The translations under genes and the position numbers were made by a program. Source: Paulinella micropora (taxonomy: Eukaryota; Cercozoa; Imbricatea; Euglyphida). From it: a stretch of DNA of 44,060 nucleotides. The stretch is from assembly GCA_009731375.1 (NCBI GenBank), contig BJOX01000320.1, positions 68,554 to 112,613 on the forward strand. Reading direction: 5' to 3'. Below, piece by piece: positions 21,001 through 31,783 of the stretch (its first letter is position 1; the number at the start of each line of letters is the position of its first letter). The notes beneath the pieces are model-generated. The model ran no database searches, was not told where the DNA came from, and worked only from the letters and a program-made list of their open reading frames with translations.

Positions 21001-21487
21001 TGTAGCATCAAAGATCACAAAAGTCAGTTCAAAAGAATCTGTTTTAAGGATAGCAAAAACATCGTAATTATTAGTATCATTATTAGAAATATAACACAAG
21101 TATTGTTATGATTTATTAAAAATAATAATACTATTATATTGAAAAAAATTGTTGTTTTAAAATGATACTAGATGATGTATCATCAAGTATCAGAATGATT
21201 CCTTTAAAAAAAATGTTTTTAAAATAATGAAAATATTATAGTAATTATTATTTTCTAGTATTTTTCATTATTATTATTAGATGTATAGGAAAATTATTAT
21301 TATGATTTAATAAAAAAGTTTTAATCATTCACGAAACATTATAGTAGCAAGTAACAGAGGAAAGATAGAAGAAAGAGAAAGCATATCATTATTAGATGTA
21401 TAGTAAAATTATTATTATGATTTAGTAGATAGTAACAGAGAAAAGATAGAAGAAATAAAACGTATAGCAGAGATAGAATTAAGATAA
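21001..21487. repeat. AT-rich degenerate repeats between Helitron coding end and Polinton
   Basis: No gene. GATGCT (20989-20994) pairs with AGCATC (21004-21009) around the stop codon, and GATGATGTATCATC at about 21170 is a related palindrome. The block ATTAGATGTATAG..AAATTATTATTATGATTTA occurs at about 21278 and 21394, each followed by AGTAACAGAG.AAAGATAGAAGAAA, an offset of about 115 bp. Confidence 0.6.
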
Positions 21488-21493
21488 AGCATC
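21488..21493. repeat. target site duplication (left), AGCATC
   Basis: AGCATC directly precedes the left terminus and recurs exactly after the right terminus at 42976-42981. Six base pairs is the standard length for Polinton insertion. Confidence 0.92.
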
Positions 21494-21644
21494 AGTAGTA
21501 TAGGGTGCCACTTGGGCACACTTTTTCGATGCATTTGAAGCACACAAACCACACAAGGAGCCGTTATTCATTATTTTTGCTTACTATTGATTATTCAATA
21601 TAGTAAGCAAAAAGCAATAAATACTGCTACATTGAATAATTATT
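21494..21644 (+). repeat. Polinton left terminal inverted repeat with internal hairpin
   Basis: Matches the reverse complement of 42826-42975 with about two substitutions and one base indel. It contains a perfect 14-bp stem: TTTTTGCTTACTAT (21574-21587) and ATAGTAAGCAAAAA (21600-21613), with a 12-nt loop. Confidence 0.95.
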
Positions 21645-21931
21645 TTCCAAACAATTGAAAAAGGTAAAATGAAATGAAACACATAAAAAAACATAATACA
21701 CTTCAACCATTGTTCGAAATAAGAAAACCATAAGCACACAATACTTCTAGAAACCACAACGAAAGCAAAACTAATCCTAACGTTTCAGCACAAACAAAAA
21801 AGGAAACCTAGCACAAGAAAGTGGCATTTCGTTGAAAAAAAATACGCCTTACACCAGAAAAACACAGAAAGAATGTTCTGGAAGAATGAAAAGGAAATAG
21901 AAACAGAAAACAACCTAAACCTTAGAGTGCG

Positions 21932-21964
21932 CGGTACCGCGGTACCGCATTACCGCATTACCAC
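21932..21964 (+). promoter_or_regulatory. four tandem 8-bp units upstream of the first Polinton gene
   Basis: GGTACCGC (21933), GGTACCGC (21941), ATTACCGC (21949) and ATTACCAC (21957), ending 11 bp before the ATG at 21976. The first two form the palindrome GCGGTACCGC. Spacing and position fit a bound operator or initiator, but this is inference. Confidence 0.45.
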
Positions 21965-21975
21965 ATAATCCAATC

Positions 21976-22643
21976 ATGAGCGAAAGTCTGATCACGAAAG
22001 ATGACAGAACGAAAGACGATTGGATGGAAATTTTTGAAACAAATAAAGAGAGCAAATCCAATTTGAGAAAAAGTAAGATTACTTGTGAAGAAAGAATAAA
22101 CAAAATTGATAAAGAAATTGATTTACTAATTGAAAAAAAGAAACCAGACCAAGTTAAAATAGAGGCAATAAATGAATATATGTTAATTATGGACGAGGAA
22201 AGTAGAAACGTAGAGAGTGATAGAATTTTTAAGCAAAAAAGGAGAATGAAACAAATTAAAAAAGAAAAAGAACTTAAACTATTTTATGCTTGGCGCAAGG
22301 AGAATAGAAATGAGTATAGTGCTNNNNNNNNNNTAATTATGGACGAGGACAGTAGAAACGTAGAGAGTTATAGAATTTTTAAGCAAAAAAGGAGAATGAA
22401 ACAAATTAAAAAAGAAAAGAACTTAAACTATTTTATGCTTGGCGCAAGGAGAATAGAAATGAGTATAGTGCTGATATACTTGACAAAATTTTTGATGGAA
22501 TTGACAACGAAAATTTATCATTTAACAAATCACTCATCAAGTATATCTCGTATGATGTACATGCGCCTATTAACCCTAGGGTTAAGAATGAAAATTATAT
22601 GTTCGATGAAAACATGTATAGATGTATGAGAAATGAAAGTTGA
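21976..22643 (+). CDS. Polinton coiled-coil protein of unknown function, interrupted by a contig join
   Basis: The ATG at 21976 opens a charged, Lys/Glu-rich, coiled-coil-like protein (EERINKIDKEIDLLIEKKK). At 22324-22333 a 10-N join is flanked by two near-identical 137-bp copies (22187-22323 and 22334-22470), so the duplication is probably an unmerged overlap or two alleles. The second copy lacks one A in an A-run, which moves the reading frame. The natural continuation (ADILDKIFDGIDNENLSF..) runs in a different frame to a TGA at 22641-22643. I do not recognise a family. Being the first gene from the left end suggests an early function, as inference only. Confidence 0.65.
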
Positions 22644-22779
22644 ATACAATAGTGGTTTTAAACCACTTACTCCCTTAATCTTGTGTGTGTAAAATAATTT
22701 AATCCAAAAAAATTTGGGCGAAAGCCCTCCTATCTTCAAAAATTTTATCTATGCCATACTTGATTGTGTGGCAGGTGAA

Positions 22780-23470
22780 ATGTCTGACGACGAGAAGAGC
22801 GGGGCTGAAAACGATGAGCCAGATCCAGCAGTTGAGGTAAAACGTTTTGTTTTTTTGCTTTGTTTGAGTGTGTATGTGTTTTTCTTTTGTATAGGGGGCT
22901 ATGGCTCTACTTGAAGCACAGCAAGAAGCGCAGGATGCCCGTGTTCAGGCATCCTATATAAGTTTCTCTTTTTGCTTTCTTTTATGTGTATGTGTGTAGC
23001 AACAAGTTGAACAGGTTCCCGACCCCGCAGTTGATGTAAATTTTTTTTGTTTTTTGTTTTTTTTTTTTCATTGTATGTATGATTAGGCGCTCGCACAAGA
23101 AGTCAAGAACATCGAGATTGCTATACCAGATGTTCTTAGGCCAAGGGGAGCAAAAAAAGGAGGAAAAAAAGGAGGAAGGAGAACAGGTAGCAGAAATACA
23201 ATTACCAGATTGGCCGATTTTCATGCCGTAATCAATTGTGCGGAGGGAGAAGCAAAATTCTACGAAAATGCCGTGCCTAATTCCATTCAATGTGTCATGT
23301 GGGGATACAACACAAAGCCAAAGGTTGTAGCAGAGTATGTGGTAGTATTGGTCGACGAGGCAGGAGTTGCTGAAACGATAATGGTGAGATCGTGGGGGAA
23401 CATCGAGGAAATTGTGGCTCATTTTCGTAAAGCAGTTAAAACCATTTACAGGGCTAAATTTTTTCGTTAA
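22780..23470 (+). CDS. Polinton spliced gene, four exons, unknown function
   Basis: The ATG at 22780 begins an acidic exon ending DPAVE. Intron 1 is 22837-22894 (58 nt). Exon 2 (from 22895) ends near 22948. Intron 2 ends in TAG at 22999 and starts either at 22949 (GC donor after CAG) or 22943 (GT donor). Exon 3 (23000-23035) is only 12 codons and ends DPAVD. Intron 3 is 23036-23086 (51 nt). Exon 4 runs to TAA at 23470. All junctions are phase 0 and each intron has a T-rich tract before AG. The last exon has a basic Lys/Gly patch (RGAKKGGKKGGRR) followed by a mixed alpha/beta stretch (LADFHAVINC, EYVVVLVDEAG). No family recognised. Nuclear splicing of such small introns implies expression as a host-type mRNA. 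Confidence 0.65.
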
Positions 23471-23819
23471 TTAAAGCACAAAAAACTATATCTATTTGGT
23501 TAGAAAAAAGCATAATCAATATCTACTTGTTTTTCTCCAAACAGATTGCTAAATAAGCACCGCTACTTGAGACCAATTGCTGAATAAAACTTGTTTGTAA
23601 AATTCTTATTGAGCCATTGGTCTTCTTCCGCATCGACTTGACAAACAAAGTTATGGTAATTAAAAAAGTTTGTTCGCAGGAACCGCCGAATTTCCATTTA
23701 AAGACAAGGAGGGGGTTTATATATAGGGCACACTAGACCACTACGGGGGCCCTTGGTTGAGGCAGACAAACATTTTAATTTAATAAAATTATATTTTCCT
23801 TAATATACTATTATCAAAC
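23471..23819 (+). promoter_or_regulatory. PolB upstream region with TATA box
   Basis: No gene in this 349-bp interval. TTTATATATAGGG at about 23716-23728 is a TATA-like box roughly 95 bp before the polymerase ATG. AGACCAAT (23570-23577) and ATTGGTCT (23616-23623) form an 8-bp inverted pair of unknown meaning. Confidence 0.5.
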
Positions 23820-26800
23820 ATGGAGACACACACATATAACGGCAAGGTCTACAGGTTGGATAGATTAAGGGAATATAAGATAAATTACGAAATAAAGTCT
23901 GTCAGGGGTCGGGATGTGCTATATATCAAACCGAAGGTAAGGGGGTATAAAATTGATACACCGACAGCCCAAAACTACTTGAACCAAGTAAGAGGTGCGG
24001 TGTATTTTGAGCACCATGCTATACCAATAGCACCACCTTTACCTACGATTGAAGAGAAAAAAGAGATGAAAGAAAATTACAGAGACTTGTTGCGGTATGG
24101 TAATTATGATATCATAAGGGACGACAGCAAGGAACACGAACTAGGAATAAATGAAAGCCGATATGCGGTAAGGATTAACGGCAACTTCCGATCATTCACG
24201 ATGCGCGATGTGATAAGATTTATTGAGATTGTGTTGAACGACTTTGTAAAACGACAAGCACCCGAAGATAAGGTTAGCCTAGGTATTGAGTTTGTTGATT
24301 ACTATGGAAAAGTATCAACAGGCTTGCACAAAGTTAATCAAATCTCGGTTGAAAAAGTTTTAGAAAGATTGTCAGCAATATTTCAAAGCAACGAAAGTCT
24401 TTACATGGATGAGAACGGAATAAACTTTGATAAATTAAAATTTGTATTGAAATCTGTTAAAATGCCGACGGGCGGGACAAGGCTACAGGTTTTGAACAAA
24501 TTGGATATATACAGAAAGAAAGGAGTAATCTGTATTACAAACAGCGATAACTTATGCTTAGCACGAGCAATCGTTGTAGTCAAAGCAAAAATTGAAAAAC
24601 ATCCAAAATTCAAGACAATACTAATGGGAAAAAGAAAGATACAGCAGGAAATGGCAGAGGCTTTACACGATGAAGCGAAAGTCATTAAGGATGTGTGTGG
24701 AATACCAGAAATTAATACATTTGCTAATCACATTAAATACAATCTGGTTATTGTTGAATTTCCTGACAAAATCATTTATAAAACAGAACTACTTGATGCG
24801 AACGGAGAACGGCTGACTAACCTTTACATTCTAAAGACTGAAGGACATTACGATGCCATAACTAACATGAAGTCTATGCTAGGAAAAAAGAATTTCTGTG
24901 AGTTATGTCTAAGAGGGTATAAGGAAAGACATGCCTGTGAAGCCAAATGTAGTATCTGTGAAACCAACGGATGTAAGGGAATAAATGACAAGAGCCAGTG
25001 GAAAGAATGTGAGAAGTGTAATAGAAAGTTTCCAAACACTGAATGCTTTAATAATCACAGGACGACAAACTGCGATGTTAAAGCGAAATGTAAATCGTGC
25101 GGTCTTAATTACAGAAAGAAGGATGAGCACAAATGCGGATATGCGAAATGCCGAAATTGCAAACTAGTGAAACCGCTTGAACACCAATGTGAAATAGTCC
25201 AAAAAGAAATCTTACCGCCGTCAGAGCAATACATATTCTTTGACTTTGAAGCGACACAGGACACAGGCGAGCACATTGTTAATCATGCGGAAAGCCAGTA
25301 TTACGATGCGAAGGAACCGCCTATTATACATAAGAACATTCAAGATTTCTGTAATTGGGCTTTTGACACTAAACACAGCGGATTTACATTTATTGCGCAC
25401 AATGCCCGCGGTTATGATTGTCAGTTTATTCTTAAGTGGTTGGTTGATAATGGACAAACTCCATTTGTAATCTATGAAGGTGGTAAGATTATGATGATGA
25501 CACTTAAGAAGTATCGGTTTATAGACAGCCTAAGTTTTCTTACGATGCCATTGTCAGACTTTCCAAAGACATTCGGACTTACGGAACTTAAGAAAGGTTT
25601 CTTCCCGCACTTCTTCAATACGGCAAAAAATAGAAACTATGTCGGTGTAATGCCACATAAGAAACATTACGGCTACGACACGATGCGAGGAGATAAACGA
25701 AAAGAATTTCTTGAATGGTATGACGAACAAGTGAAAGCACATAACCACTTTGATATGGCGAAGGAAATCGGTGAGTATTGTCATTCAGATGTTGATATAC
25801 TGAGAAAGGGTTGTATAGATTTTAGAAACCAGTTTCTAGAGTTTGGTATTGACCCTTTTCAATATACAACTATTGCGAGTTGTGTTATGGCTTTGTATCG
25901 TGCTAAGTTTATGCCAGAGAATTCAATTGCGATATTGAAAGCGGAAAAGCAAAACAGGATGACTTCTAGGGCTTGTGTAGAATGGTTAGCATACAGAAGC
26001 AGGTTAGACAAAACCGATATTAAACACGCATTCAACGGAGGTGAAAAAATGTTTCAACTCGGGCAATCTCGTGTGTATGTAGATGGATGGGATGAGAAAA
26101 ACAAAACCGCTTATGAGTTTTACGGGTGTCATTGGCACGGATGTGATAAGTGTTGGAATAGCAATGCTTTGAATGTGAAGAAGAATAAGACAATGGGCGA
26201 ACTATACAAGGAAACAATGAGAAGAGAAAAACAACTTAACGAACAAGCAAAAGTAATAAGTGTCTGGGAGTGCGAATGGAGCCTGATGAAAACCAGTGAA
26301 AGACTGGCAGAGGATACAAACGAACGAATTACTGAACAAGAAGGACTAAACCCACGAGAGGCAATGTTTGGAGGTAGAGTGAATGCTTTGAAATTATATT
26401 GGAAATCACGACATGATAATGAGTATGCGAAATATATTGACATATGCTCACTTTATCCGACTGTGATGTATTACGACCTTTATCCAAGCGGACACCATAT
26501 AATTATTAGACCAAACAATGAGGAGGAAAGAAAAAAGTATGGAAAATAAAATTATAAACAGAGAATATTTCGGAGTGGCTAAGGTTAAGATGCTACCACC
26601 TATAGGCTTACTACATCCAGTCTTACCGAAGGCGGACAGAGGTAAGATGATGTATGACTTATGCGATAAGTGCGGAATTACTGAGCAACATGGAGAATGT
26701 AAGCACACAGATAAAGAACGAGCAATAACAGGCACATGGGCAACTCCAGAAATTTACAAGGCCTTAGAGAAAGGGTATAAGTTGATAAAAGTATATGAAG

Positions 26801-27825
26801 TATGGCACTGGAATGAACAAAGCAGTAGCCTATTCAAAGAATACATAAAGACATTCTTGAAAGTAAAACAAGAGTCCAGCGGATACCCCGCGGGATGTAA
26901 TACGGAAAAACAAAATTACATAAACAGCATGGAAATCAAAATGGGTGTAAAGATGGATGAAAGCAAAATATTTAAAAACGAAGGACGGCGAGCAGTGGCT
27001 AAGTTGTGCTTGAACTCTTTATGGGGCAAGTTTGGACAGAAACAAAATAAAACACAAAACAAAATGATAAAGGATAAAGATACCTTATACAAACTATTGA
27101 ACGATAAATCAGTGGATAATATAAATATTAACATAATTAACGACAAAATTGTAGAAGCCAGTTATGACTTAAAACAGGATGCGGTGAGCGACCCGATTAA
27201 AACAAATATTGTGGTTGCTTTATTTACTACATGCCACGCGAGAATGAGACTTTACAATATGATGGACAGATTAGGCAATAGGATATTGTATCATGACACA
27301 GACAGCGTAATATATACGACTAACAAAGAAATTAATGAGGTGGATGTAGAGACAGGCGATTTACTGGGAGATTGGACAGATGAATTGAAAGGAGCAAAAA
27401 TAAAAACCTTTGTGGGAGGCGGGCCGAAATGTTATGGATACTTATTAGATAATGGTAAAGCCAGTATGAAAGTAAAAGGATTTAGTATGAACTATGAAAC
27501 GAAAAAAGCATTGAATTTACCGAATATGTTAAGTGTAATAAGTTGCGGGCTAGGTATTACAAACACTGAATTATTTGAGAATGGAAAAAATGAACTGGAT
27601 GAATTGTTGGAGACTGATGAAGAATTACGGATTGCTAAGCGAATTGAGAAGTCTGGAAAAGTAGTTATAATAGAAAACAACAAAATTACAAGAGATAAAC
27701 AAAAGAAAAAAATAACAAGCGAATACTTAGAAAAGATATTTAGTTTTACATATACGAAAAGACAAGTTATTGGAATTGTAGAGAATGCGATTGAAACTAG
27801 ACCTTTTGGATTTTTAAAAAAATAA
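23820..27825 (+). CDS. polB: Polinton protein-primed family B DNA polymerase, one frameshift
   Basis: Replicates the element by protein-primed synthesis. An N-terminal region of unknown fold (residues 1-350) is followed by a Cys-rich block of about 100 residues (about 360-460: CELC, CSIC, CEKC, CKSC, CRNC pairs) that should bind several zincs. Exonuclease motifs follow: FFDFEAT (Exo I, about 473), AHNARGYD (Exo II, about 526) and YCHSDVDIL (Exo III, about 651). Polymerase motif A is DICSLYP (about 871). The frame breaks between about 26525 and 26549 (stop at 26547-26549, in an A-rich run). It continues in the +1 frame through TPEIYKALEKGYKLIKV, motif B (KLCLNSLWGKFG, 27001) and motif C (YHDTDSVIY, 27289). 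The total of about 1335 codons is within the range for Polintons. Everything else is intact, so the frameshift may be a sequencing error. Confidence 0.93.
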
Positions 27826-27884
27826 AAATGATAAACAAATAATTAATTTTTTCCATAAAATTTTTTACCACTCTATATAGACCA

Positions 27885-28172
27885 ATGACCACCCTCACCA
27901 GACTATGTGAAAAATTTGAACAACTTTCAATTGAGAAGAAGAAGGAATTCTTTTCCGTAAAAGATGTGCAACAGGTAATTAATGAAGAAATTAAGGCGAT
28001 TGAAAAAAGTAGAGAAGGAAAACCAAAGGATACTTTTCCATTTGGCAAATACAAAGGAAAAAAAATTCAAGATGTTGCTGCCATTGACAAACCATATCTT
28101 GAATGGGTTATGAAACAGCCGTGGTTTGATAAATTTACTGACATTAAAAGTGAAGTAAAAAAATATTTATAA
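27885..28172 (+). CDS. small protein with an exodeoxyribonuclease X-like C-terminal domain
   Basis: A 95-codon gene 59 nt after the polymerase stop, preceded by CTCTATATAG. The core FPFGKYKGKKIQDVA..YLEWVMKQPWF matches the short domain found at the C-terminus of ExoX-type exonucleases and in stand-alone phage and virus proteins (DUF3820/ExoX-like_C). That module is thought to bind nucleic acid. An N-terminal helix (LCEKFEQLSIEKKKEFFS) precedes it. The catalytic DEDD exonuclease part is absent, so an accessory DNA-binding role near the polymerase is more likely than nuclease activity. Confidence 0.7.
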   Translation: MTTLTRLCEKFEQLSIEKKKEFFSVKDVQQVINEEIKAIEKSREGKPKDTFPFGKYKGKKIQDVAAIDKPYLEWVMKQPWFDKFTDIKSEVKKYL

Positions 28173-28190
28173 TAAAATAAAATTAAATCT

Positions 28191-28200
28191 TATATATAAG
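28191..28200 (+). promoter_or_regulatory. TATATATAAG promoter-like motif abutting an ATG
   Basis: TATATATAAG ends at the base before the ATG at 28201. The same ATATAAG-ATG arrangement occurs before the genes starting at 36301 (minus) and 36734 (plus). Confidence 0.45.
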
Positions 28201-28596
28201 ATGGCCGACCTCAACACCAAACAAGACTACTTGAATGAAATTGAAAAATGGAACCTTGATAGTAATGTCAAAAAGCCAACAATTAAATGGACTAAGCCTG
28301 ACATTGTATCTTTCTATGAGCAATACAAACCTCGCGATGACAATGTGAAAGTAGTTATTCCATTGGAGCCCATAACGGACAACTCCAACGTAGTTGAAGA
28401 CTCCAACAAAGTTGAAAGATGTGTCCTTCGGACAACATGCGACCTTCGGTCAGCAAGAAGAGAGCACTCCTTGTAAGGCGACTGACTTGAAAGAAACTGG
28501 AATTACGGAAATAAAGGCTAATGTAGGAGAAGAGATAGCGACTGCTACATGTACAGAAGAAGGATGTATATTAAAGAAAGATGTTGTTCTTCAATA
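28201..28596 (+). CDS. Polinton small protein of unknown function, frameshifted, cut by a contig join
   Basis: The ATG follows the TATATAAG motif directly. The first 75 codons form one frame (KQDYLNEIEKWNLD, KPDIVSFYEQYKPR; a helix-extension-helix-like look, not certain). Between about 28400 and 28420 the plausible coding frame changes, continuing with VSFGQHATFGQQEE and CTEEGCILKKDVV up to the 10-N join at 28597. I do not recognise a family. What follows the join belongs to a different gene (polymerase tail), so the real C-terminus is not in the window. Confidence 0.5.
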
Positions 28597-28606
28597 NNNN
28601 NNNNNN

Positions 28607-28720
28607 GAGAAAAAAATAACAAGCGAATACTTAGAAAAGACATTTAGTTTTACATATACGAAAAGACAAGTTATTGGAATTGTAGAGAATGCGATTGAAA
28701 CTAGACCTTTTGGATATTAA
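28607..28720 (+). pseudogene. second copy of the DNA polymerase C-terminal end
   Basis: Repeats 27711-27825 almost exactly (KKITSEYLEK, SFTYTKRQVIGIVENAIE) but ends in Gly-Tyr-stop instead of the Lys-rich end at 27825. It is joined by a 10-N gap to an unrelated gene. It may come from an alternative allele or a second Polinton copy brought in by scaffolding. Confidence 0.8.
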
Positions 28721-28813
28721 TGATATTTGAGAATTGCGCTTCGTGCTACGCACTCTCTCTTATTCTCAAACATCGTCGGCCATTAAAGTATAAAACGATG
28801 TTTTGTGATGACG
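28721..28813 (+). repeat. intergenic double-hairpin element, copy E1 (truncated by gap)
   Basis: Starts TGATATTT directly after a stop codon. Stem 1 is TTTGAGAAT (28726-28734) with ATTCTCAAA (28762-28770). Stem 2 is AAACATCGT (28768-28776) with ACGATGTTT (28795-28803). The loop of stem 1 holds the conserved TTCGTGCT..GCACTCTC block. The right end lies in the gap. Confidence 0.8.
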
Positions 28814-29232
28814 NNNNNNNNNNNNNNNNNNNNNNNNNNNNNNNNNNNNNNNNNNNNNNNNNNNNNNNNNNNNNNNNNNNNNNNNNNNNNNNNNNNNNNN
28901 NNNNNNNNNNNNNNNNNNNNNNNNNNNNNNNNNNNNNNNNNNNNNNNNNNNNNNNNNNNNNNNNNNNNNNNNNNNNNNNNNNNNNNNNNNNNNNNNNNNN
29001 NNNNNNNNNNNNNNNNNNNNNNNNNNNNNNNNNNNNNNNNNNNNNNNNNNNNNNNNNNNNNNNNNNNNNNNNNNNNNNNNNNNNNNNNNNNNNNNNNNNN
29101 NNNNNNNNNNNNNNNNNNNNNNNNNNNNNNNNNNNNNNNNNNNNNNNNNNNNNNNNNNNNNNNNNNNNNNNNNNNNNNNNNNNNNNNNNNNNNNNNNNNN
29201 NNNNNNNNNNNNNNNNNNNNNNNNNNNNNNNN
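28814..29232. other. assembly gap (419 N)
   Basis: Run of N between the rightward replication genes and the leftward particle genes. It hides the end of the gene on its right side. Confidence 0.99.
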
Positions 29233-30122
29233 GTTAGGCTATTATTGAATAGTGCTTTATTCCTGATACTTAAAATGGGGCTTTCAGTGGTGCTCGTTTT
29301 TTCGTCTCCTTCCGCAGTATTTGTAATACTTGTATTAATAGTATTTGACCCCTCAATGAATAAACTAGCACTCGCTGTTTTAAGAATTTGTATTCCAGTC
29401 TTTGCATCATTTCTCATTACCGCTGTAAAAGGTAATGTTGTATTTCGCAGGCTTACACCATTATTAGCATTCGCATAGTCAATCATATGAACTAATTGAA
29501 ATAATCCTGTTATGGGATTTTCAATATAAAACTTAATAGCACCAAAACCTAAATATTGAAATTGAATTTGAAATACATTTCCTTTGCTCCAGTCTAAGTT
29601 TGGCATAGCCGAAGTTCCATCGCAAGGGTCGTCCCAGTCTTCTTGGTCAATATAATCTGCAGCACCTCCCGCATAATGTGCGATATTCATTCCTGCTTGA
29701 TTTTTGTAAAAATAAAATCCATCGTTAAGGTCATTTCCTATTCCAATATATGAATAGTAATCTTTTGTATCGTCCGTTGTCCATAGAGCAGTAAATCGGG
29801 CTAGGACACCCATTCCAGTTCTATATTTTATTCTCCTTTTACTCACCAGTCTAGCATCTGCCGTAGCATCCGCTGTTGTTTTCAATTCAGCCATATTATT
29901 CAAAAATGACACAGACGATTTTGTTTCTGTTTTTGTCCATATCCTAGTATTAATGGTATATGGAAAGATTTCTTGTAATACTGGTGTTAATTGACCTACT
30001 ACTGCTTCGCCAAAAGCGGTTTTTGAATTATTTGTTTCAATATCGCCATCGTATCCAACACTGACATTTATAAATTCTCCGTCTGGATTTTGTGCGATTA
30101 AATTTCTCTGGTGAGTAGTCAT
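29233..30122 (-). CDS. probable structural protein, C-terminus lost in gap
   Basis: 297 codons visible on the minus strand from ATG at 30122; the 3' end is in the gap. The sequence looks like a secreted or particle-surface beta-rich protein: Thr/Asn-rich, with FGEAVVGQLTPVLQEIFPY near the N-terminus and a central GVLARFTALW, YIGIGNDLNDGFYF, FQIQFQYLGFGAIKFYIENP pattern. Similar text occurs in putative structural proteins of large DNA viruses and Polinton-like viruses, as far as I recall, but I cannot name a characterised member. It lies directly downstream of the major capsid gene in the same direction, consistent with a late structural role. Confidence 0.6.
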
Positions 30123-30214
30123 TGTTTTTGTTTTTGACTACCTCAAAAACGAATGTGTTATATTGAATGGAAAAAAAATAAAATCTAAATTTTTAAATTT
30201 TTTGTTTTGGCAGT

Positions 30215-31696
30215 TTATGAAATGGAAATTATATTTGCCTTAACCTGAACCTCCCGCTGAGTGATTGCTACACTTACATGCTGATGAGCATTATTCTGTG
30301 TTGTGCTAATGAACTCCCATCGTCTCTCATTGGAAAGGTCAAGCCCACTAACTTCATTTTGGTCTTTGCTCCACAGCGGGCGGGTATTATCCCAAGTATC
30401 AACCCAGAACCAGTTGTATTGATACACATTTGAATTCATCAAAACAGAACCTTCAAGTTTAGGTTTCAAGCACATATAATCTTCAAAACTAGCGGGAAAT
30501 ATTTCAAATTCCTGAAGTCGTGCCCCGTCAAGTGTGGTGTGGAAACTGGTAGTCTTAGCGGTCGCTCTGTTATCAATATCATAAGCAGTATTCTTGTTTT
30601 CGGTGTTGTTAAAGAGTGTGTGATAAATTTTCTTCAACCTTTTACCATGCCCCCTATCAAAGCGGAGAATAATGTTTTGTGTAGTGGATTGAGCAATGGA
30701 ATTTTTATAAACATAAGGATAATCAATATTAAAACTCATACCTTCAGCACTCGCCACCTTTTGTTGAATTGATTGAATGACATCGGGATTAGTCTCTACG
30801 GCAAGGAATAAGTTAAGACTAGAAACACTTACATTACCAGCGGCAGCAACAAGCACTCCTCCACCCGGTGACGAAGCATCGTTATTGTAATAATAAATTT
30901 TAGGGGTCTGTTGCCATACAATACGCATATTCAAAATCTCTGGAAACATAATAGTCTTATCAAGAGCGAAAATGGTATTGTAAAGCATACCGAGATTAAT
31001 TTTAACAGCGATAGAAGGCTCAGCAGAAGNNNNNNNNNNAAGGCTCAGCAGAAGTAGCCGCACCACTAGAGAAATACTTAGCCTCATTATATTCAACATT
31101 AACAAGGCTATAGGTTCCAGCAGTGCCATCAGATAGAGCGGAATCGTCGTGGCGACGAGCATTTGCACTAGGCACTTTGTAGTATGTTTGAATTGCGTCT
31201 CTAACAGTATCGTAGGCTACTGAAGTATCAATTGCTCGCCTTTCTGCTCTACTACCGATAACAATCTTTCCAGCATTACACTTTTGAAGCATACATCCCG
31301 CACCACTTCCATTATCGTGGTTTTCAAGTGTCAGAAAGTCCTTCATAGAAGTTTCGGCCTTCCAAACAATTTTGGTAAAATTGCCAACTTCATTTACATC
31401 GCACAGATAAACACCGCTACGGGTTTGAAGTTGAATTTGTCTAATAGGAGCCAGACAATCCATATAACATTTGTTATAGTTTGCGGCAATTGCTGGTGGG
31501 GCATAAGTAAAACTCAAAACAGAGCGGGCTAAGTTAAATGGCCTGCTGATAAGGTCAAAGTTGCTTTCTTGTCCTCCTGCGGTAGTAACAGTAATGTTCC
31601 CGCACCTTCTCGCGGAGTTAGTTTATTCAAACGATAAGAAGCACTAATGTAGTCAGTTCTAGAAAAGTCTAGTTCACCTCCGTGTTGAGTTGGCAT
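30215..31696 (-). CDS. major capsid protein, double jelly-roll type, with frameshift and contig join
   Basis: About 490 codons on the minus strand from ATG at 31696 (CAT at 31694-31696). It contains the features of Polinton/adintovirus major capsid proteins: beta-rich sequence, FNIDYPYVYKNS, RRWEFISTTQNNAHQHV and a mid-protein PEILNMRIVWQQTP. Size and neighbourhood (minor capsid, protease, packaging ATPase) fit as well. The reading frame changes near 31600 next to a GGG run. A 10-N join at 31030-31039 is flanked by the same 15 bases (AAGGCTCAGCAGAAG), so it is an unmerged overlap. An AT-rich TATA-like CTATAAATATATTC lies about 50 bp upstream of the ATG. The family builds icosahedral capsids. 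Confidence 0.82.
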
Positions 31697-31783
31697 TTTG
31701 TTTTCAGTTTTTTGGCAGTTGAGATTATTAACTAATTCACAAGAATATATTTATAGAAAAAAATTAATAATTCAAAAATTAAT

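Noticed and set aside
20989-21010. GATGCT/AGCATC hairpin as the Helitron 3' end
   Set aside because: It overlaps the coding end, the stem is only 6 bp and no CTRR terminus follows at the expected distance.
22716-22727. GGGC-GAAA-GCCC hairpin as a terminator
   Set aside because: It is a single short stem in a eukaryotic element with nothing else to support termination.
28805-29478. Rightward frames across the 419-N gap
   Set aside because: They are mostly N; the visible part is the antisense of the leftward structural gene.
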